Assembly (NCBI RefSeq): GCF_035987325.1
Contig: NZ_CP108488.1
Coordinates: 2,170,001-2,234,000 of the forward strand
Direction of reading: 5' to 3'
Length of the DNA: 64,000 bases
From: Streptomyces sp. NBC_01244
Lineage (GTDB): Bacteria > Actinomycetota > Actinomycetes > Streptomycetales > Streptomycetaceae
A model generated the notes under the pieces. It ran no database searches and was not told the origin of the DNA. It saw only the letters and a program-made list of their open reading frames with translations. A program made the translations under genes and the position numbers. This document shows, piece by piece, positions 54,219 to 64,000 of the stretch (position 1 is the stretch's first letter; each line of letters begins with the position of its first letter).

Positions 54219-55115
54219 ATGGAGAGCAGCGAAAGGCACGATGTGACGGACCTCCCAGACGACATCGCACGCGTCGGCGTAGTGGGCTGTGGCCAGATGG
54301 GCGCGGGCATCGCGGAGGTGTTCGCCCGGAGCGGGCTCGAGGTGATGGTCGCCGAAACCACCGGCGAGGCCCTCGAACTCGGGCGGACCCGGCTGCACAC
54401 CTCCCTGACCAGGGCCGCCGAACGCGGCAAGATCAGCGAGGAGGAGCGGGACGCGACCCTGGCCCGCCTGTCGTTCACCACCGATCTCGGCGAGTTCGCC
54501 GACCGCGACCTCGTCATCGAGGCGGTCGTCGAGAACGAGCAGGTCAAGACGGAGATCTTCCAGGTCCTCGACCAGGTGGTCACCCGCCCGGACGCGATCC
54601 TCGCCTCCAACACCTCCTCGATTCCGCTGGTCAAGCTGGCCGTCGCGACCTCCCGTCCCGACCAGGTCATCGGCATCCACTTCTTCAACCCGGCCCCGGT
54701 GCAGCAGCTCGTCGAGCTGATCCCGGCGCTGACCACCAGCGACGAGACCATCAAGCGCGCCGAGGCCCTGGTCGGGGGCGCGCTGGGCAAGCACGCCATC
54801 CGCGCCCAGGACCGCTCCGGCTTCGTCGTCAACGCGCTCCTCATCCCGTACCTGCTGTCCGCGATCCGGATGTTCGAGTCGGGTATCGCGAGCCGCGAGG
54901 ACATCGACAACGGCATGGAGCTGGGCTGCGCCCACCCGATGGGCCCGCTGAAGCTCGCGGACCTCATCGGTCTGGACACGGTGGCCTCGGTGGCCGACTC
55001 GATGTACGCGGAGTTCAAGGAGCCCCTGTACGCGGCTCCCCCGCTGCTCCAGCGCATGGTCGACGCCGGCCGCCTCGGCCGCAAGACCGGCTCGGGCTTC
55101 TACCCGTACAGCTGA
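54219..55115 (+). CDS. 3-hydroxybutyryl-CoA dehydrogenase
   Basis: 298 residues from ATG 54219; GTG 54243 with GAAAGG upstream is an equally good start and would remove eight residues. NAD-binding GVVGCGQMGAGIAEVFARSG, SNTSSIPL, HFFNPAPVQQLVELI with the catalytic His-Glu pair, and SGFVVNALLIPYLLSAIRM (Asn) are intact. It oxidises or reduces 3-hydroxybutyryl-CoA for fatty acid, PHB or ethylmalonyl-CoA metabolism. No beta-oxidation genes adjoin it. Its high similarity to other Streptomyces HbdA proteins is clear. Confidence 0.93.
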   Translation: MESSERHDVTDLPDDIARVGVVGCGQMGAGIAEVFARSGLEVMVAETTGEALELGRTRLHTSLTRAAERGKISEEERDATLARLSFTTDLGEFADRDLVIEAVVENEQVKTEIFQVLDQVVTRPDAILASNTSSIPLVKLAVATSRPDQVIGIHFFNPAPVQQLVELIPALTTSDETIKRAEALVGGALGKHAIRAQDRSGFVVNALLIPYLLSAIRMFESGIASREDIDNGMELGCAHPMGPLKLADLIGLDTVASVADSMYAEFKEPLYAAPPLLQRMVDAGRLGRKTGSGFYPYS

Positions 55116-55139
55116 CGCTTGCGGCCGGCCAACCGCGGC

Positions 55140-55671
55140 TCAGCCGAGCCGCAGGTGGTGCAGCAGCAAGAGCCCGGCCGCCATGTTGGCGGCCGGGATC
55201 TCGCCGCGCGCGATCATGTCGGGGACCAGCTTGAGCGGGACCCACTCGCGGCGCGAGGACTCGAAGTCGTCCTCGGGGTGACCCGTGTAGGTGGCCCCCT
55301 CCGCCCAGTAGAGGTGGTGGCGGGCGTCGGTCAGCCCGTTGGACGGCTCGACGGTCATCAGGTGGTGCAGGGGGCCGGGCCGCCAGCCCGACTCCTCCTC
55401 CATCTCCCGGGCGGCCGCCCGCTCCACGGACTCCCCGTCCTCGACGACCCCGGCGGGCAGTTCCCAGCCCCAGCTGTCGGTGATGAAGCGGTGGCGCCAC
55501 AGCAGCAGCACCTCGTTGGCCTCGTTCACCGCCGTGGCCACGGCGACCGGGCGCAGCCGGATGACGAAGTGGTCCAGGTGCCGGCCGTCGGGGAGCTCCA
55601 CATCGGCGAGATTCACATCGAACCAGCGGTTCGTGTACACGGTTTGCTCACTCAAGTTCATCCACTGCACG
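55140..55671 (-). CDS. NUDIX hydrolase
   Basis: 177 residues if started at GTG 55671 (GGAAGG 10 bases upstream); ATG 55662 is nearly as good. The Nudix box is complete: GVVEDGESVERAAAREMEEESGW (G-x5-E-x7-REUxEExGU). Following sequence HHLMTVEPSNGLTDARHHLYWAEG resembles ADP-ribose/ADP-sugar pyrophosphatases. It would hydrolyse a nucleoside diphosphate-X. It is monocistronic. Confidence 0.9.
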
Positions 55672-55770
55672 GTTCTGCCACCTTCCGATCGAGTAGGTGG
55701 CAACATGGCAGCAGTTCACCCCGCCTCAGGGGAACGCGCAGAGGGCGGCGCAGAGAACGCCACGGGGATG

Positions 55771-57108
55771 TCACAGCGGAACGCGCAGCGCCCCGTCGAT
55801 GAGCTCGGCCGTCTCCCCGGCCCCCGAACAACCGCTGGTCAGCAGCTGTTCCCGGACCGCGCGCAGCCGGTCGCGCAGGCGCAGGGACTCCATCCCCTTG
55901 GCCCGCTCGGCCATTTCGGCCGCCGAGGCCACCGCCTGATCGGCCTCGCCCTGGCGCAGCTGGATCTCGCACAGCATCGCGAGCCGGTGCACCCGGCCCC
56001 GGTCGTGCGCGGGGGTGCCGACGGCGGCCGAAGCCTGCTCCCGGGCAGCCCGCAGATCGCCCAGACCGAGCAGCGCCTCCGCCACCTGTACGTTGACCAG
56101 CCCGGGCTGTACGTACCCCGTCTCGTCCGGCTCCGTGCCGGGACGGATCCGCTCCGCCGCCGCCTCGGCCTTGCGGATGCAGGCCAACGCGGCTCCTGTA
56201 TCTCCGAGTTGGGCGTACGCCTTGGCCTGCATGGCGTACAGGTCGGCGGCCAGCGCCGGGGTCGTGTGCCGACCGGCCGCGCGCAGGGCGGCCTCGGCGA
56301 AGGCCACGGCCTGGCGGAACTCCCGTAGGTGCAGGGACTGGTTGACGATCAGCGCGATCACGTAGGCCCCCAGCCCCCGGTCCCCGCTCGCCTTGGCGAG
56401 GCGCAGGGCCTGGTGGAAGTACCGCTGGGCCAGCCCGTGCGCGTCCGAGTCGTACGCGCAGATCCCCGCCACGGCCACCAGGGAGCCGCCGGCCCGGTGC
56501 AGGCTGCGGCCGAGTCCGTCGGAGTAACTGCCGCGCAGCATCGGGGCGGTCTCGGTGCCGAGGAAGCGGACGACCCGGTCGCGGGTGGCCACGCCCCCGG
56601 CCCGGCGGTACATCAGCTCGTAGTGCGCGCGGGCGGCCTTCAGGATCTCCACATGCTCGGGTCCGACGCGGGTCGGCCCCTCGCGGGACACGTCGGCGTC
56701 CTCCGGCGGGTTCTCCCATTCCCACACCGGAATCACGGCGGGCGTACCGGTGACGGCCCCGGCGTCGGGCCCTTGGCACCCGTTGCCGTCGGAGCGCCAC
56801 AGGGCGGCCGCCCGGTCGACGAAGCCGCTGAGCGGGGCCCCGTGCGGATCGGCGGGCTGCCCGGGCAGACCGAGCCCGACGTCGTCGAGGGAGAGCGGCC
56901 GCCGCAGCCGGCCCGCGATGACCTCGCAGATCAGGTCCGGGACCTGGCCGCGCGGGCGCTGGCCCTTCAACCACCGGGTCACGGCGGTGTGTTCGTACCT
57001 CAGGGCCAGTCCGCGGGTGCGGCCGGCCTGGTTCACGTGCGCGGCGAGTCCGGCGTGGGACATGCCCGCCTCGGCGAGGAGGGCATCGAGCAGGGCATTG
57101 GGCTGCAT
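55771..57108 (-). CDS. NsdA-like HTH-TPR regulator
   Basis: 445 residues from ATG 57108 with GGAGG 5 bases upstream. The N-terminus has an HTH-like segment (ALLAEAGMSHAGLAAHVNQAGRTRG...TAVTRWLKGQRPRGQVPDLICEVIAGRL); the rest (150-445) is of TPR-like helical pairs such as ADLYAMQAKAYAQLGDTGAALACIRKAE and VNVQVAEALLGLGDLRAAREQA. This composition matches the Streptomyces NsdA family, whose best-known member represses antibiotic production and differentiation. This one is a paralogue whose target is unknown. It is monocistronic with its promoter in the repeat-rich spacer. Confidence 0.85.
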   Translation of the reverse strand: MQPNALLDALLAEAGMSHAGLAAHVNQAGRTRGLALRYEHTAVTRWLKGQRPRGQVPDLICEVIAGRLRRPLSLDDVGLGLPGQPADPHGAPLSGFVDRAAALWRSDGNGCQGPDAGAVTGTPAVIPVWEWENPPEDADVSREGPTRVGPEHVEILKAARAHYELMYRRAGGVATRDRVVRFLGTETAPMLRGSYSDGLGRSLHRAGGSLVAVAGICAYDSDAHGLAQRYFHQALRLAKASGDRGLGAYVIALIVNQSLHLREFRQAVAFAEAALRAAGRHTTPALAADLYAMQAKAYAQLGDTGAALACIRKAEAAAERIRPGTEPDETGYVQPGLVNVQVAEALLGLGDLRAAREQASAAVGTPAHDRGRVHRLAMLCEIQLRQGEADQAVASAAEMAERAKGMESLRLRDRLRAVREQLLTSGCSGAGETAELIDGALRVPL

Positions 57109-57549
57109 GGGCCCCTCCAAGGGCTCGTCGGATCCAGGCTAGTGGGTGCGCGCTTCACACGGGGTGTGAACGGAGTACGCGCATAAATGCGATACGCACC
57201 CTGCCGCCGGAGTCGCCCGGAGCGCTTCACTTAAGGGCCTCGCCAAGAGGTAGCCCGGGTCGTCGGCTCCCCCTCGTACAGTGCGACGACCCGTCAACCG
57301 CGCCGCCCGTCCTGTTGTCTGCCCGACACTCCACGGCAGGCGGGCGGCGCGCTTCGGCTCCGCCGGGTCCTGGTTGGTCGCCGGGACCCGGCCGAGCCGG
57401 ACCGAACGCGGGCCGGACCCACCCACCGGGCCCGGCCCGCGTGGTCCCCCCTCCGGCCCGCGAGGTCCCCGATACCGGCCCGGACGTCCGCGCCCCAGCC
57501 GCACGGACGTCCGCGCCCCGGCGCGGCCCGGCCACGGGGCCCTGCGGGC

Positions 57550-57710
57550 GGCTTCCCCCACCCCGCCCCTTCCCGAAACCGGGCTCGGCCCGGACCCGGT
57601 CCTCGAACGCCGGACGGGCTGAAAGATCAGCCCCGCCGGCGTTTGAGGCGCGGGGTCCGGGGCGGAGCCCCGGGGAACGGGCGAAGGGCGGGTAGGGGAC
57701 CCAGCCCCGC
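57550..57710. repeat. Dispersed GC-rich intergenic repeat, copies B and inverted C
   Basis: Direct copy 57550-57620 (CCCCACCCCGCCCCTTCCCG, GAAACCGGGCTC, CTCGAACGCCGG) followed by an inverted one (57626-57710: CAGCCCCGCCGGCGTTTGAG, GCGGGGTCCGGGGCGGAGCC). The two arms make a large hairpin with centre at about 57622-57625. It matches copy A at 15398-15470. Confidence 0.78.
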
Positions 57711-57749
57711 AGGGACGGCCCGCCGCTCGGCGCACCCGCGGGAACGGGT

Positions 57750-57789
57750 GAGGGGGTGCATCCCGGACGGATCCGGGATGCACCCCCTC
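57750..57789 (-). terminator. pheST terminator
   Basis: 18-bp perfect stem (57750-57767 and 57772-57789) with 4-nt loop CGGA, 20 bases past the pheT stop. Confidence 0.9.
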
Positions 57790-57808
57790 GACACGGCAGC
57801 GGCAGCGG

Positions 57809-60337
57809 CTACGCGCCGCGCAGCACCGCCCCCGTACGCTCCCCGGCGAGAGCAACCGCCGCGTCACGCGCCGCCGTGGACTCCTCGGCGGTCAGCGTCC
57901 GGTCGGCCGCGCGGAACCGCAGCGCGTACGCGAGGGACTTCTTGCCCTCGCCCACCTGCTCGCCCTCGAACACGTCGAACAGCCGCAGGGACTCCAGCAG
58001 TTCACCGGCGCCCTTGTGCAGCGCGTCCTCGACGGCGGATGCCGGCACCGACGCGTCCACGATCAGCGCGACGTCCTGGGTCGCCACCGGGAAGGAGGAG
58101 ATCCGGGGCGCCTGGAGGGCCTCGCCGCCGGCCGCCGCGAGGCGGTCCAGGTCGAGCTCCATGGCGCTGGTGCGGGCCGGCAGGCCCATCGCCTTGACCA
58201 CGCGCGGGTGCAGCTCGCCCGCGTGGCCGATGACCGTCTCCACCCCGTCCAGGGTGACGAGCAGCTCGGCGCAGCGGCCCGGGTGCCAGGGGCCGTACCG
58301 GCCCTGGCGCACGACGAGCTCCGCACCGGCCTCGACGGCCAGCGAGCGCGCCGCCTGGACCGCGTCGGCCCAGTCGGCCGGACGGCCCTTGCCCCACCAG
58401 CCGGCCTGCTCGCGGGCCCCGGCCAGCACGACCGCGGCGTAGCGCGGCTGCGCGGGCAGGGCCGCGTTCAGGGTGGCGATCTCCTCGTCGGTGGGACGCC
58501 GGTCGACGCCGAGGCGTACGGCGACGCCCGGCTGCGCGGCGGCCCGGAAGACCGAGCCGGTCTCGAAGAGGGCGAGGTCGTGGCTGCCCCGGCTGTCGTT
58601 GCGGCGCAGCGCGCCGAGCAGACCCGGCAGCAGCGTGGTGCGCAGCGCCGGCTCCTCGTCGGAGATCGGGTTGACCAGCTTGACGACCTGGCGGGAGGCG
58701 TCGTGCGCGGGCAGCTGGAGCTGGTCGAAGACGCCCTCCCCGATGAAGGGGTAGCTGAGCGCCTCCACGTAGCCCGCGCCGGCCAGCGCGCGGCCCACCC
58801 GGCGGTGCAGCTGCTGCCGGGCGGTGAGACCGCGGCCGGAGGGCACCTGCGGGAGGGTGGAGGGGAGGTTCCCGTAGCCCTCCAGCCGGATGACTTCCTC
58901 AGCGAGGTCGTTGGGCTCGGCGAGGTCGGGCCGCCACGAGGGTGCGGTGACGACGAGCTCGTCCTGCCCGTAGACGTCGCAGCCGACCTCCTGCAGGCGG
59001 CGTACGACGGTCTCCCGGCCGTACTCCATGCCCGCGACCTTGTCGGGGTGGTCCGCGCTCATCGCGATGGTGCGCGGGGCGCCCGGGGCGGTGAGCTCGG
59101 TGACGCCGGCCTCGGCGGTGCCGCCCGCGAGCAGCACGAGCAGGTCGACGGTGCGCTGCGCGGCAGCGGCGGCGGCCTGCGGGTCGACGCCGCGCTCGAA
59201 GCGCTTGGACGCCTCGGAGGACAGCTTGAGGCGGCGGGCGGTGCGCGAGATCGACACGGAGTCGAAGTGCGCGGCCTCCACGACCACCTCGGTGGTGCCG
59301 GTGACGACGCCGGTCTCGGGGTCGGTGACGGAGTCGGCGATCTCGGTGTTGGCGCCGCCCATGACACCGGCGATCCCGATCGGGCCGCTGCCGTCGGTGA
59401 TCACCAGGTCCTCGGAGTCGAGCGTGCGCTTGACTCCGTCGAGGGTGGTGAACTTCTCGCCCTGCTCGGCACGGCGGACGCCGATGGCGCCGTCGATCCG
59501 CGAGCGGTCGTAGGCGTGCAGCGGCTGGCCGAGCTCGAGCATCACGTAGTTGGTGATGTCGACCGCGAGCGAGATCGGGCGCATGCCCGCCTTCTGGAGG
59601 CGGCGCGTGAGCCAGATCGGGGAGCGCGCCTCGGGGTCGAGGCCGGTCACCGTGCGCGCGGTGAAGCGGTCGCAGCCCTGCGGGTCGTCGATCCTGACGG
59701 GGTAGCCGTACGAGTTCGGCGCGGGCACGTCGAGCAGCGCCGGGTCGCGCAGCGGCAGGCCGTACGCGGTGGCGGCCTCGCGGGCCACACCGCGCATGGA
59801 CATGCAGTAGCCGCGGTCCGGGGTGATGTCGATGTCGAGGACCTCGTCGACCAGCTCCAGGAGCTTGATCGCGTCGGTGCCGACCTCGTGCTCGTGCGGC
59901 AGCACGATGATGCCGTGCGTGCCGTCGTCGCCCATGCCCAGCTCGTCGCCGGAGCAGATCATGCCGTGGGAGGTGCGGCCGTACGTCTCGCGCGCGGCGA
60001 TCGCGAAGTCGCCGGGCAGGACCGCGCCCGGCAGGACCACGACGACCTTGTCGCCGACGGAGAAGTTCCGGGCGCCGCAGACGATCTCCTGCGGCAGGCC
60101 GGTGCCGTTGGCCCGGCCGACGTCCACCGTGCAGAAGCGGATCGGCTTGCGGAAGCCTTCGAGCTCCTCGATGGTCAGCACCTGGCCGACGACGAGCGGG
60201 CCCTTGAGGCCGCCGCCGAGCTGCTCGACGGTCTCGACCTCGAGGCCTGCGTCGACGAGCTTGGTCGCGACGTCGCGACCGGTTTCACCCGCGGGGAGGT
60301 CGACGTACTCCCGCAGCCAAGAAAGCGGGACCCGCAT
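57809..60337 (-). CDS. pheT: Phenylalanyl-tRNA synthetase beta subunit
   Basis: 842 residues from ATG 60337. Domains in order: B1/B6 tRNA-binding start and EMAP-like fold ([28 protein letters not shown], 45-150); B3/B4 domain with editing ([34 protein letters not shown], about 330-380); B5 DNA-binding-like domain; catalytic-like B6/B7; C-terminal ferredoxin-fold anticodon-binding domain ([26 protein letters not shown], 760-842). With PheS it forms an alpha2beta2 enzyme charging tRNA-Phe. Its start overlaps the pheS stop (TGATG), so translation is coupled. Normal length. Confidence 0.97.
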   Translation of the reverse strand: MRVPLSWLREYVDLPAGETGRDVATKLVDAGLEVETVEQLGGGLKGPLVVGQVLTIEELEGFRKPIRFCTVDVGRANGTGLPQEIVCGARNFSVGDKVVVVLPGAVLPGDFAIAARETYGRTSHGMICSGDELGMGDDGTHGIIVLPHEHEVGTDAIKLLELVDEVLDIDITPDRGYCMSMRGVAREAATAYGLPLRDPALLDVPAPNSYGYPVRIDDPQGCDRFTARTVTGLDPEARSPIWLTRRLQKAGMRPISLAVDITNYVMLELGQPLHAYDRSRIDGAIGVRRAEQGEKFTTLDGVKRTLDSEDLVITDGSGPIGIAGVMGGANTEIADSVTDPETGVVTGTTEVVVEAAHFDSVSISRTARRLKLSSEASKRFERGVDPQAAAAAAQRTVDLLVLLAGGTAEAGVTELTAPGAPRTIAMSADHPDKVAGMEYGRETVVRRLQEVGCDVYGQDELVVTAPSWRPDLAEPNDLAEEVIRLEGYGNLPSTLPQVPSGRGLTARQQLHRRVGRALAGAGYVEALSYPFIGEGVFDQLQLPAHDASRQVVKLVNPISDEEPALRTTLLPGLLGALRRNDSRGSHDLALFETGSVFRAAAQPGVAVRLGVDRRPTDEEIATLNAALPAQPRYAAVVLAGAREQAGWWGKGRPADWADAVQAARSLAVEAGAELVVRQGRYGPWHPGRCAELLVTLDGVETVIGHAGELHPRVVKAMGLPARTSAMELDLDRLAAAGGEALQAPRISSFPVATQDVALIVDASVPASAVEDALHKGAGELLESLRLFDVFEGEQVGEGKKSLAYALRFRAADRTLTAEESTAARDAAVALAGERTGAVLRGA

Positions 60338-61464
60338 CAGATCTCCATCCCGAACGGCCGGGTGAAACGGATGTCACCCTCGACCATGTCTCGCATGTCT
60401 TCGACGTTGTGCCGGAACATCAGCATCCGCTCGATGCCGAAGCCGAAGGCGAACCCGCTGTACTTCTCCGGGTCCACACCGCAGGCGATGAGCACCTTCG
60501 GGTTGACCATGCCGCAGCCGCCGAGCTCGATCCAGCCCTCGCTGGAGCAGGTACGGCACGGGCGGTCGGGGTTGCCCACCGAGGCGCCGCGGCACACGTA
60601 GCACTGCATGTCCATCTCGGCGGACGGCTCGGTGAAGGGGAAGAAGTGCGGGCGCAGGCGCGTGGTGGTGCCCTCGCCGAACAGCTCCTGGACCATGTGG
60701 TCCATGGTGCCCTTGAGGTCCGCCATGGTCAGGCCCTCGTCCACGGCGAGCAGCTCGACCTGGTGGAAGACCGGGGTGTGCGTCGCGTCGAGCTCGTCGG
60801 TGCGGTACACCCGCCCCGGGCACACGATGTAGACGGGGGGCTTGCGCTCCAGCAGCGAGCGCGCCTGCACCGGGGAGGTGTGGGTGCGCAGCACGACGCC
60901 CGACTCGTCGCCCTCGGTGCCTTCCGGCCCCCGGACGAAGAAGGTGTCCTGCATCTGGCGCGCGGGGTGGTCGGGCGTGAAGTTGAGGGCGTCGAAGTTG
61001 AACCACTCCGCCTCGACTTCGGGGCCCTCCGCGACCTCGTACCCCATGGCCGTGAAGATGTCCGCGATGCGGTCCATCAGCGTGGTCAGGGGGTGCCGGG
61101 CGCCGGCGGGCACGCGGTCGTAGGGCAGCGTGACGTCCACCGCCTCCTCGACCAGCACCCGCTCGTCGCGCTCGGCTTCGAGCGCGACCGTGCGGGCCCC
61201 GAAGGCCTTGTTCACGGCGCCCCGGGCCTGACCCACGAGCTTGCCCGCGGTGGCCTTGGCCTGCGGGGGCAGCGCGCCGATCTCTCGGTTGGCGAGCGCC
61301 AGGGGCGAGCGGTCGCCCATGTGCGCGGTCTTCGCCTCGCGAAGTTCGTCGAGGTCGCCGGCGGCGGCGAAGGCGGCGAGCGCCTCGTCCCGCATGCGCT
61401 CGATCTCTTCCGGTTTCAGTGCCTCGACCTCGACAGGGTCGTACGACTTGTTCGGTGCCGACAT
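60337..61464 (-). CDS. pheS: Phenylalanyl-tRNA synthetase alpha subunit
   Basis: 375 residues from ATG 61464 with GGGAAGAG upstream. Residues 1-90 are the N-terminal coiled coil ([26 protein letters not shown]), then class II core: [61 protein letters not shown] (motif 2), and [10 protein letters not shown] (motif 3). A Cys-rich stretch [19 protein letters not shown] near 305-323 could bind zinc, as in several actinobacterial PheS. It forms the alpha subunit with PheT. No leader attenuator or T-box was recognised in the 150 bp upstream. Confidence 0.96.
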   Translation of the reverse strand: MSAPNKSYDPVEVEALKPEEIERMRDEALAAFAAAGDLDELREAKTAHMGDRSPLALANREIGALPPQAKATAGKLVGQARGAVNKAFGARTVALEAERDERVLVEEAVDVTLPYDRVPAGARHPLTTLMDRIADIFTAMGYEVAEGPEVEAEWFNFDALNFTPDHPARQMQDTFFVRGPEGTEGDESGVVLRTHTSPVQARSLLERKPPVYIVCPGRVYRTDELDATHTPVFHQVELLAVDEGLTMADLKGTMDHMVQELFGEGTTTRLRPHFFPFTEPSAEMDMQCYVCRGASVGNPDRPCRTCSSEGWIELGGCGMVNPKVLIACGVDPEKYSGFAFGFGIERMLMFRHNVEDMRDMVEGDIRFTRPFGMEI

Positions 61465-61616
61465 CTCTTCCCGTACTTCCGATGGCTGGCTGGTGGGTCC
61501 CCCGCGCGACGCGCAGGACGCGCTCGGCACAAGGACACAAAGGTGCCAAAGGTCGAGTCTAAAGGTCGCTGGGGGTGAAGGAGCCCGTGGGCCGCCCGGC
61601 GAGACGCTCCGCAGGT

Positions 61617-62906
61617 CTACTGCGTGAGGTACGCCGGGGCGCCGACGGGCAGGATAAATCGGAACTCGGCGCCGCCGCCGGGGCCGCGGCCGACCTTGAT
61701 GGTGCCGCCGTGGGCTTCCACGATGCCCTTGACGATGTAGAGGCCCAGACCGGTGCCGCCGCGCTTGCTGCCCCGCCAGAAACGGGTGAAGACGCGGCCC
61801 ATCGACTCCTCGGGGATACCGGGGCCTTCATCGGTCACGGTGACGGCGGTTCCCTTCTCGGTCTTCCCCGCGGCGTTCGCGAAGCTGGTCGGCGTCACGT
61901 CGATGGTGACGGTTCCCTCGCCGTGGCGCACCGCATTTTCGAGCAGGTTGCCGAGGATCTGGTCAATTTTGTCCGGGTCCGCCCACAAGTCGGGCAGCGG
62001 CCTGCTCACGCTGACCAGGAAGCACTCCGGGGCCTGCCCGTTCGCGGTGAGCGCCTGGACGTGGCGTCCCACGGCCGTGGAGATGTCGACCGGCTGGCGG
62101 CGCACCTCCAGGCGGCCCGAGTCGATGCGGGAGATGTCCAGGAGTTCGGCGATGAGCCGCGTGACCCGGTTCGCGTCGGCGTCGACGGTCTCCAGCATCA
62201 ACCGTTTCTGGTCGTCGGTGAACCGCTCCCACTTGGCGAGCAGGGTGGCCGTGAACCCCTTCACGGAGGTGAGCGGGGAGCGCAGCTCGTGCGCGACGGT
62301 GGCGATCAGTTCGGCGTGGCTGCGCTCGGTGCGCCGCCGGGCCTCGGTGCCGCGCAGGGTGACCACGAGCCGGCGCACCGGGCCCTGGGGGTGGGTGCGT
62401 ACGTACCGGGCGGAGACGAGCACCTCGCGGCCGCCGGGGAGCAGCAGGTTGCGCTCGGGCTGTCCGCGCCGGGTGGCGAGGCCTCCGTAGGGGTCGGTCA
62501 GCGCCCACCAGCGGCGGCCTTCGAGGTCCTCCAGCGGAAGCGCCCGCTCGATGCCCAGGCCGAGGGCCTCACCTGCCACGAGGGCGGTGATCCGGGCGGC
62601 GGCGGAGTTGAAGCAGATGACCCGGCCGGTGGCGTCGGCGATCACCAGCCCGTCGGGCAGGTCGTCGGGATCGATCCCGAGCGCGGCGCACTCGCCGTAC
62701 ACGTCCGCGGCCTCCGCCTCGGCGGGGCCTACGGGGCTCGCGGGCGCGGGCAGGGCCTGCGGGGGCGGGGCGGTGGCGGCGGAGGCTGCCTGGGGCGGCT
62801 GCACCGGCACCCGGGCGGCGGGCGCGGCCAGCTGGGACACGGTCGCCAGGACCGGTGCGCCGGCCGCCTTGGCGGCACCTGGCGAGCTGTTCGTACCGAC
62901 GGTCAT
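61617..62906 (-). CDS. Soluble PAS-domain histidine kinase
   Basis: 429 residues from ATG 62906. No membrane segment. A Pro/Ala-rich start (20-65) is followed by a PAS domain ([29 protein letters not shown], 90-200), then HisKA with His206 in [21 protein letters not shown] and HATPase motifs: [41 protein letters not shown]. It is complete and should autophosphorylate. No response regulator adjoins it, so it is an orphan kinase in the window; sensing by PAS is expected inside the cell. Confidence 0.92.
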   Translation of the reverse strand: MTVGTNSSPGAAKAAGAPVLATVSQLAAPAARVPVQPPQAASAATAPPPQALPAPASPVGPAEAEAADVYGECAALGIDPDDLPDGLVIADATGRVICFNSAAARITALVAGEALGLGIERALPLEDLEGRRWWALTDPYGGLATRRGQPERNLLLPGGREVLVSARYVRTHPQGPVRRLVVTLRGTEARRRTERSHAELIATVAHELRSPLTSVKGFTATLLAKWERFTDDQKRLMLETVDADANRVTRLIAELLDISRIDSGRLEVRRQPVDISTAVGRHVQALTANGQAPECFLVSVSRPLPDLWADPDKIDQILGNLLENAVRHGEGTVTIDVTPTSFANAAGKTEKGTAVTVTDEGPGIPEESMGRVFTRFWRGSKRGGTGLGLYIVKGIVEAHGGTIKVGRGPGGGAEFRFILPVGAPAYLTQ

Positions 62907-62962
62907 GTCCCCGTACCCCACATCTCCGAGTAGCACAGTGGGCCCCCCGGGCCGCCACATTA

Positions 62963-63823
<861 letters not shown>

Positions 63824-63906
63824 GGCGGTCGGCTCGCTTCCGTACGTACAGCGGGTGGAACTCAGACGAACTCGGTCGAACTCATTCGAAATCACTGATC
63901 AACGCA

Positions 63907-63939
63907 CCGGACCCGCAGGCGCGTGGCCTGCGGGTCCGG
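63907..63939 (-). terminator. Terminator of the rplT transcript
   Basis: 14-bp perfect stem CCGGACCCGCAGGC/GCCTGCGGGTCCGG (63907-63920, 63926-63939), 5-nt loop, about 30 bases past the rplT stop. Confidence 0.85.
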
Positions 63940-63970
63940 GCAAGTTACTGCAGCCTTGAGGGCGTGCTGC

Positions 63971-64000
63971 TTAGGCAGCGACCTTCGGGGCGTTGACGTC
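63971..64000 (-). CDS. rplT: Ribosomal protein L20, last codons (cut by window edge)
   Basis: The minus strand reads DVNAPKVAA then TAA (63971-63973). That is the typical C-terminus of Streptomyces L20 (..DVNAPKAAA), and the rpmI-rplT genes lie at this place beside a TrmH-type methyltransferase. Only nine codons are visible. Confidence 0.72.
   Translation of the reverse strand, partial: DVNAPKVAA

Larger units (their letters stand above)
57109..57808. other. 700-base repeat-rich spacer between NsdA-like gene and pheT
   Basis: No gene is supportable. 57550-57620 repeats the 15398-15470 block. 57602-57646 is an imperfect inverted repeat of about 20-bp arms built on CGAACGCCGG and CCGGCGTTTGAG, continuing to 57710 as the inverted copy of the same repeat. 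57380-57530 is Arg/Pro-type GC-rich DNA with CCGG and GTCCGCGCCCC repeats. A strong terminator hairpin at 57750-57789 ends pheT. Confidence 0.78.

Noticed and set aside
61465..61616. T-box or leader-peptide attenuator for pheST
   Set aside because: No T-box motif and no short frame with Phe codons and a following terminator hairpin were found.

Overview
The window is a chromosomal segment of a Streptomyces-type actinomycete. The evidence is very high GC with third-position G/C bias, frequent GTG and some TTG starts, the sporulation gene ssgB, an SsgB/ArgR/PheST gene order familiar from the conserved core of Streptomyces chromosomes, and several actinobacterial families (CGNR zinc finger, NsdA-like TPR regulator, TIGR02611, DUF1918, DUF5997). 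It is mostly conserved core with little accessory DNA. The one clear mobile element is an intact IS481-family insertion sequence at 11954-13012.

Layout. 1-8130: end of a large membrane protein gene, tRNA-Val(CAC), ssgB, a CGNR protein, small membrane proteins, a DsbA-like protein, an acetyltransferase, the coupled pabB/pabC-type pair for aminodeoxychorismate, and a tRNA cluster (Gly, Cys, three Val). 8147-13832: TFIIB-type zinc protein, aminoglycoside phosphotransferase-like protein, Ser/Thr kinase, the IS element and an RNA methyltransferase. 13899-20393: a cobalamin block with CysG/CobA, a BluB-CobT fusion carrying a disordered extension of about 500 residues, and CobL (CbiE-CbiT). 20500-24467: acetyltransferase and a metQ-metI-metN methionine importer preceded by a Cys/Met-rich leader ORF. 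24554-33785: a frameshifted HAD phosphatase, membrane proteins, acetyltransferase, ECF-like sigma factor, secreted GlpQ, PlsC, a beta-helix membrane protein, and a TetR-MFS drug-efflux operon with a palindromic operator.

34030-44755 holds arginine biosynthesis: argG then argH in one direction, a few unrelated genes, then the argCJBDR operon in ATGA-overlap arrangement. Candidate ARG boxes lie before argG and argC. 44905-55706 is a mixed set: lipoprotein-like and chitin-binding secreted proteins, VOC and AraC proteins, a LysR effector domain without HTH, a catalytically dead-looking histidine phosphatase, a MocR/EamA divergent pair sharing a CATG start, a glycoside hydrolase, 3-hydroxybutyryl-CoA dehydrogenase and a NUDIX protein. 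55771-64000: NsdA-like regulator, repeat-rich spacer, pheST, a soluble PAS histidine kinase, a second TrmH-type methyltransferase and the tail of rplT.

The most unusual signals are not gene families. Two kinds of roughly 28-30 bp palindromic mini-elements occur twice each, inside argR, before argJ and twice inside the HAD gene, where one explains the frameshift. The IS landed on a CTAG that is both the kinase stop codon and the source of the transposase stop. Short tandem repeats carry extra TGA codons past the ends of three minus-strand genes. A probable Cys/Met-sensing leader peptide precedes metNIQ.
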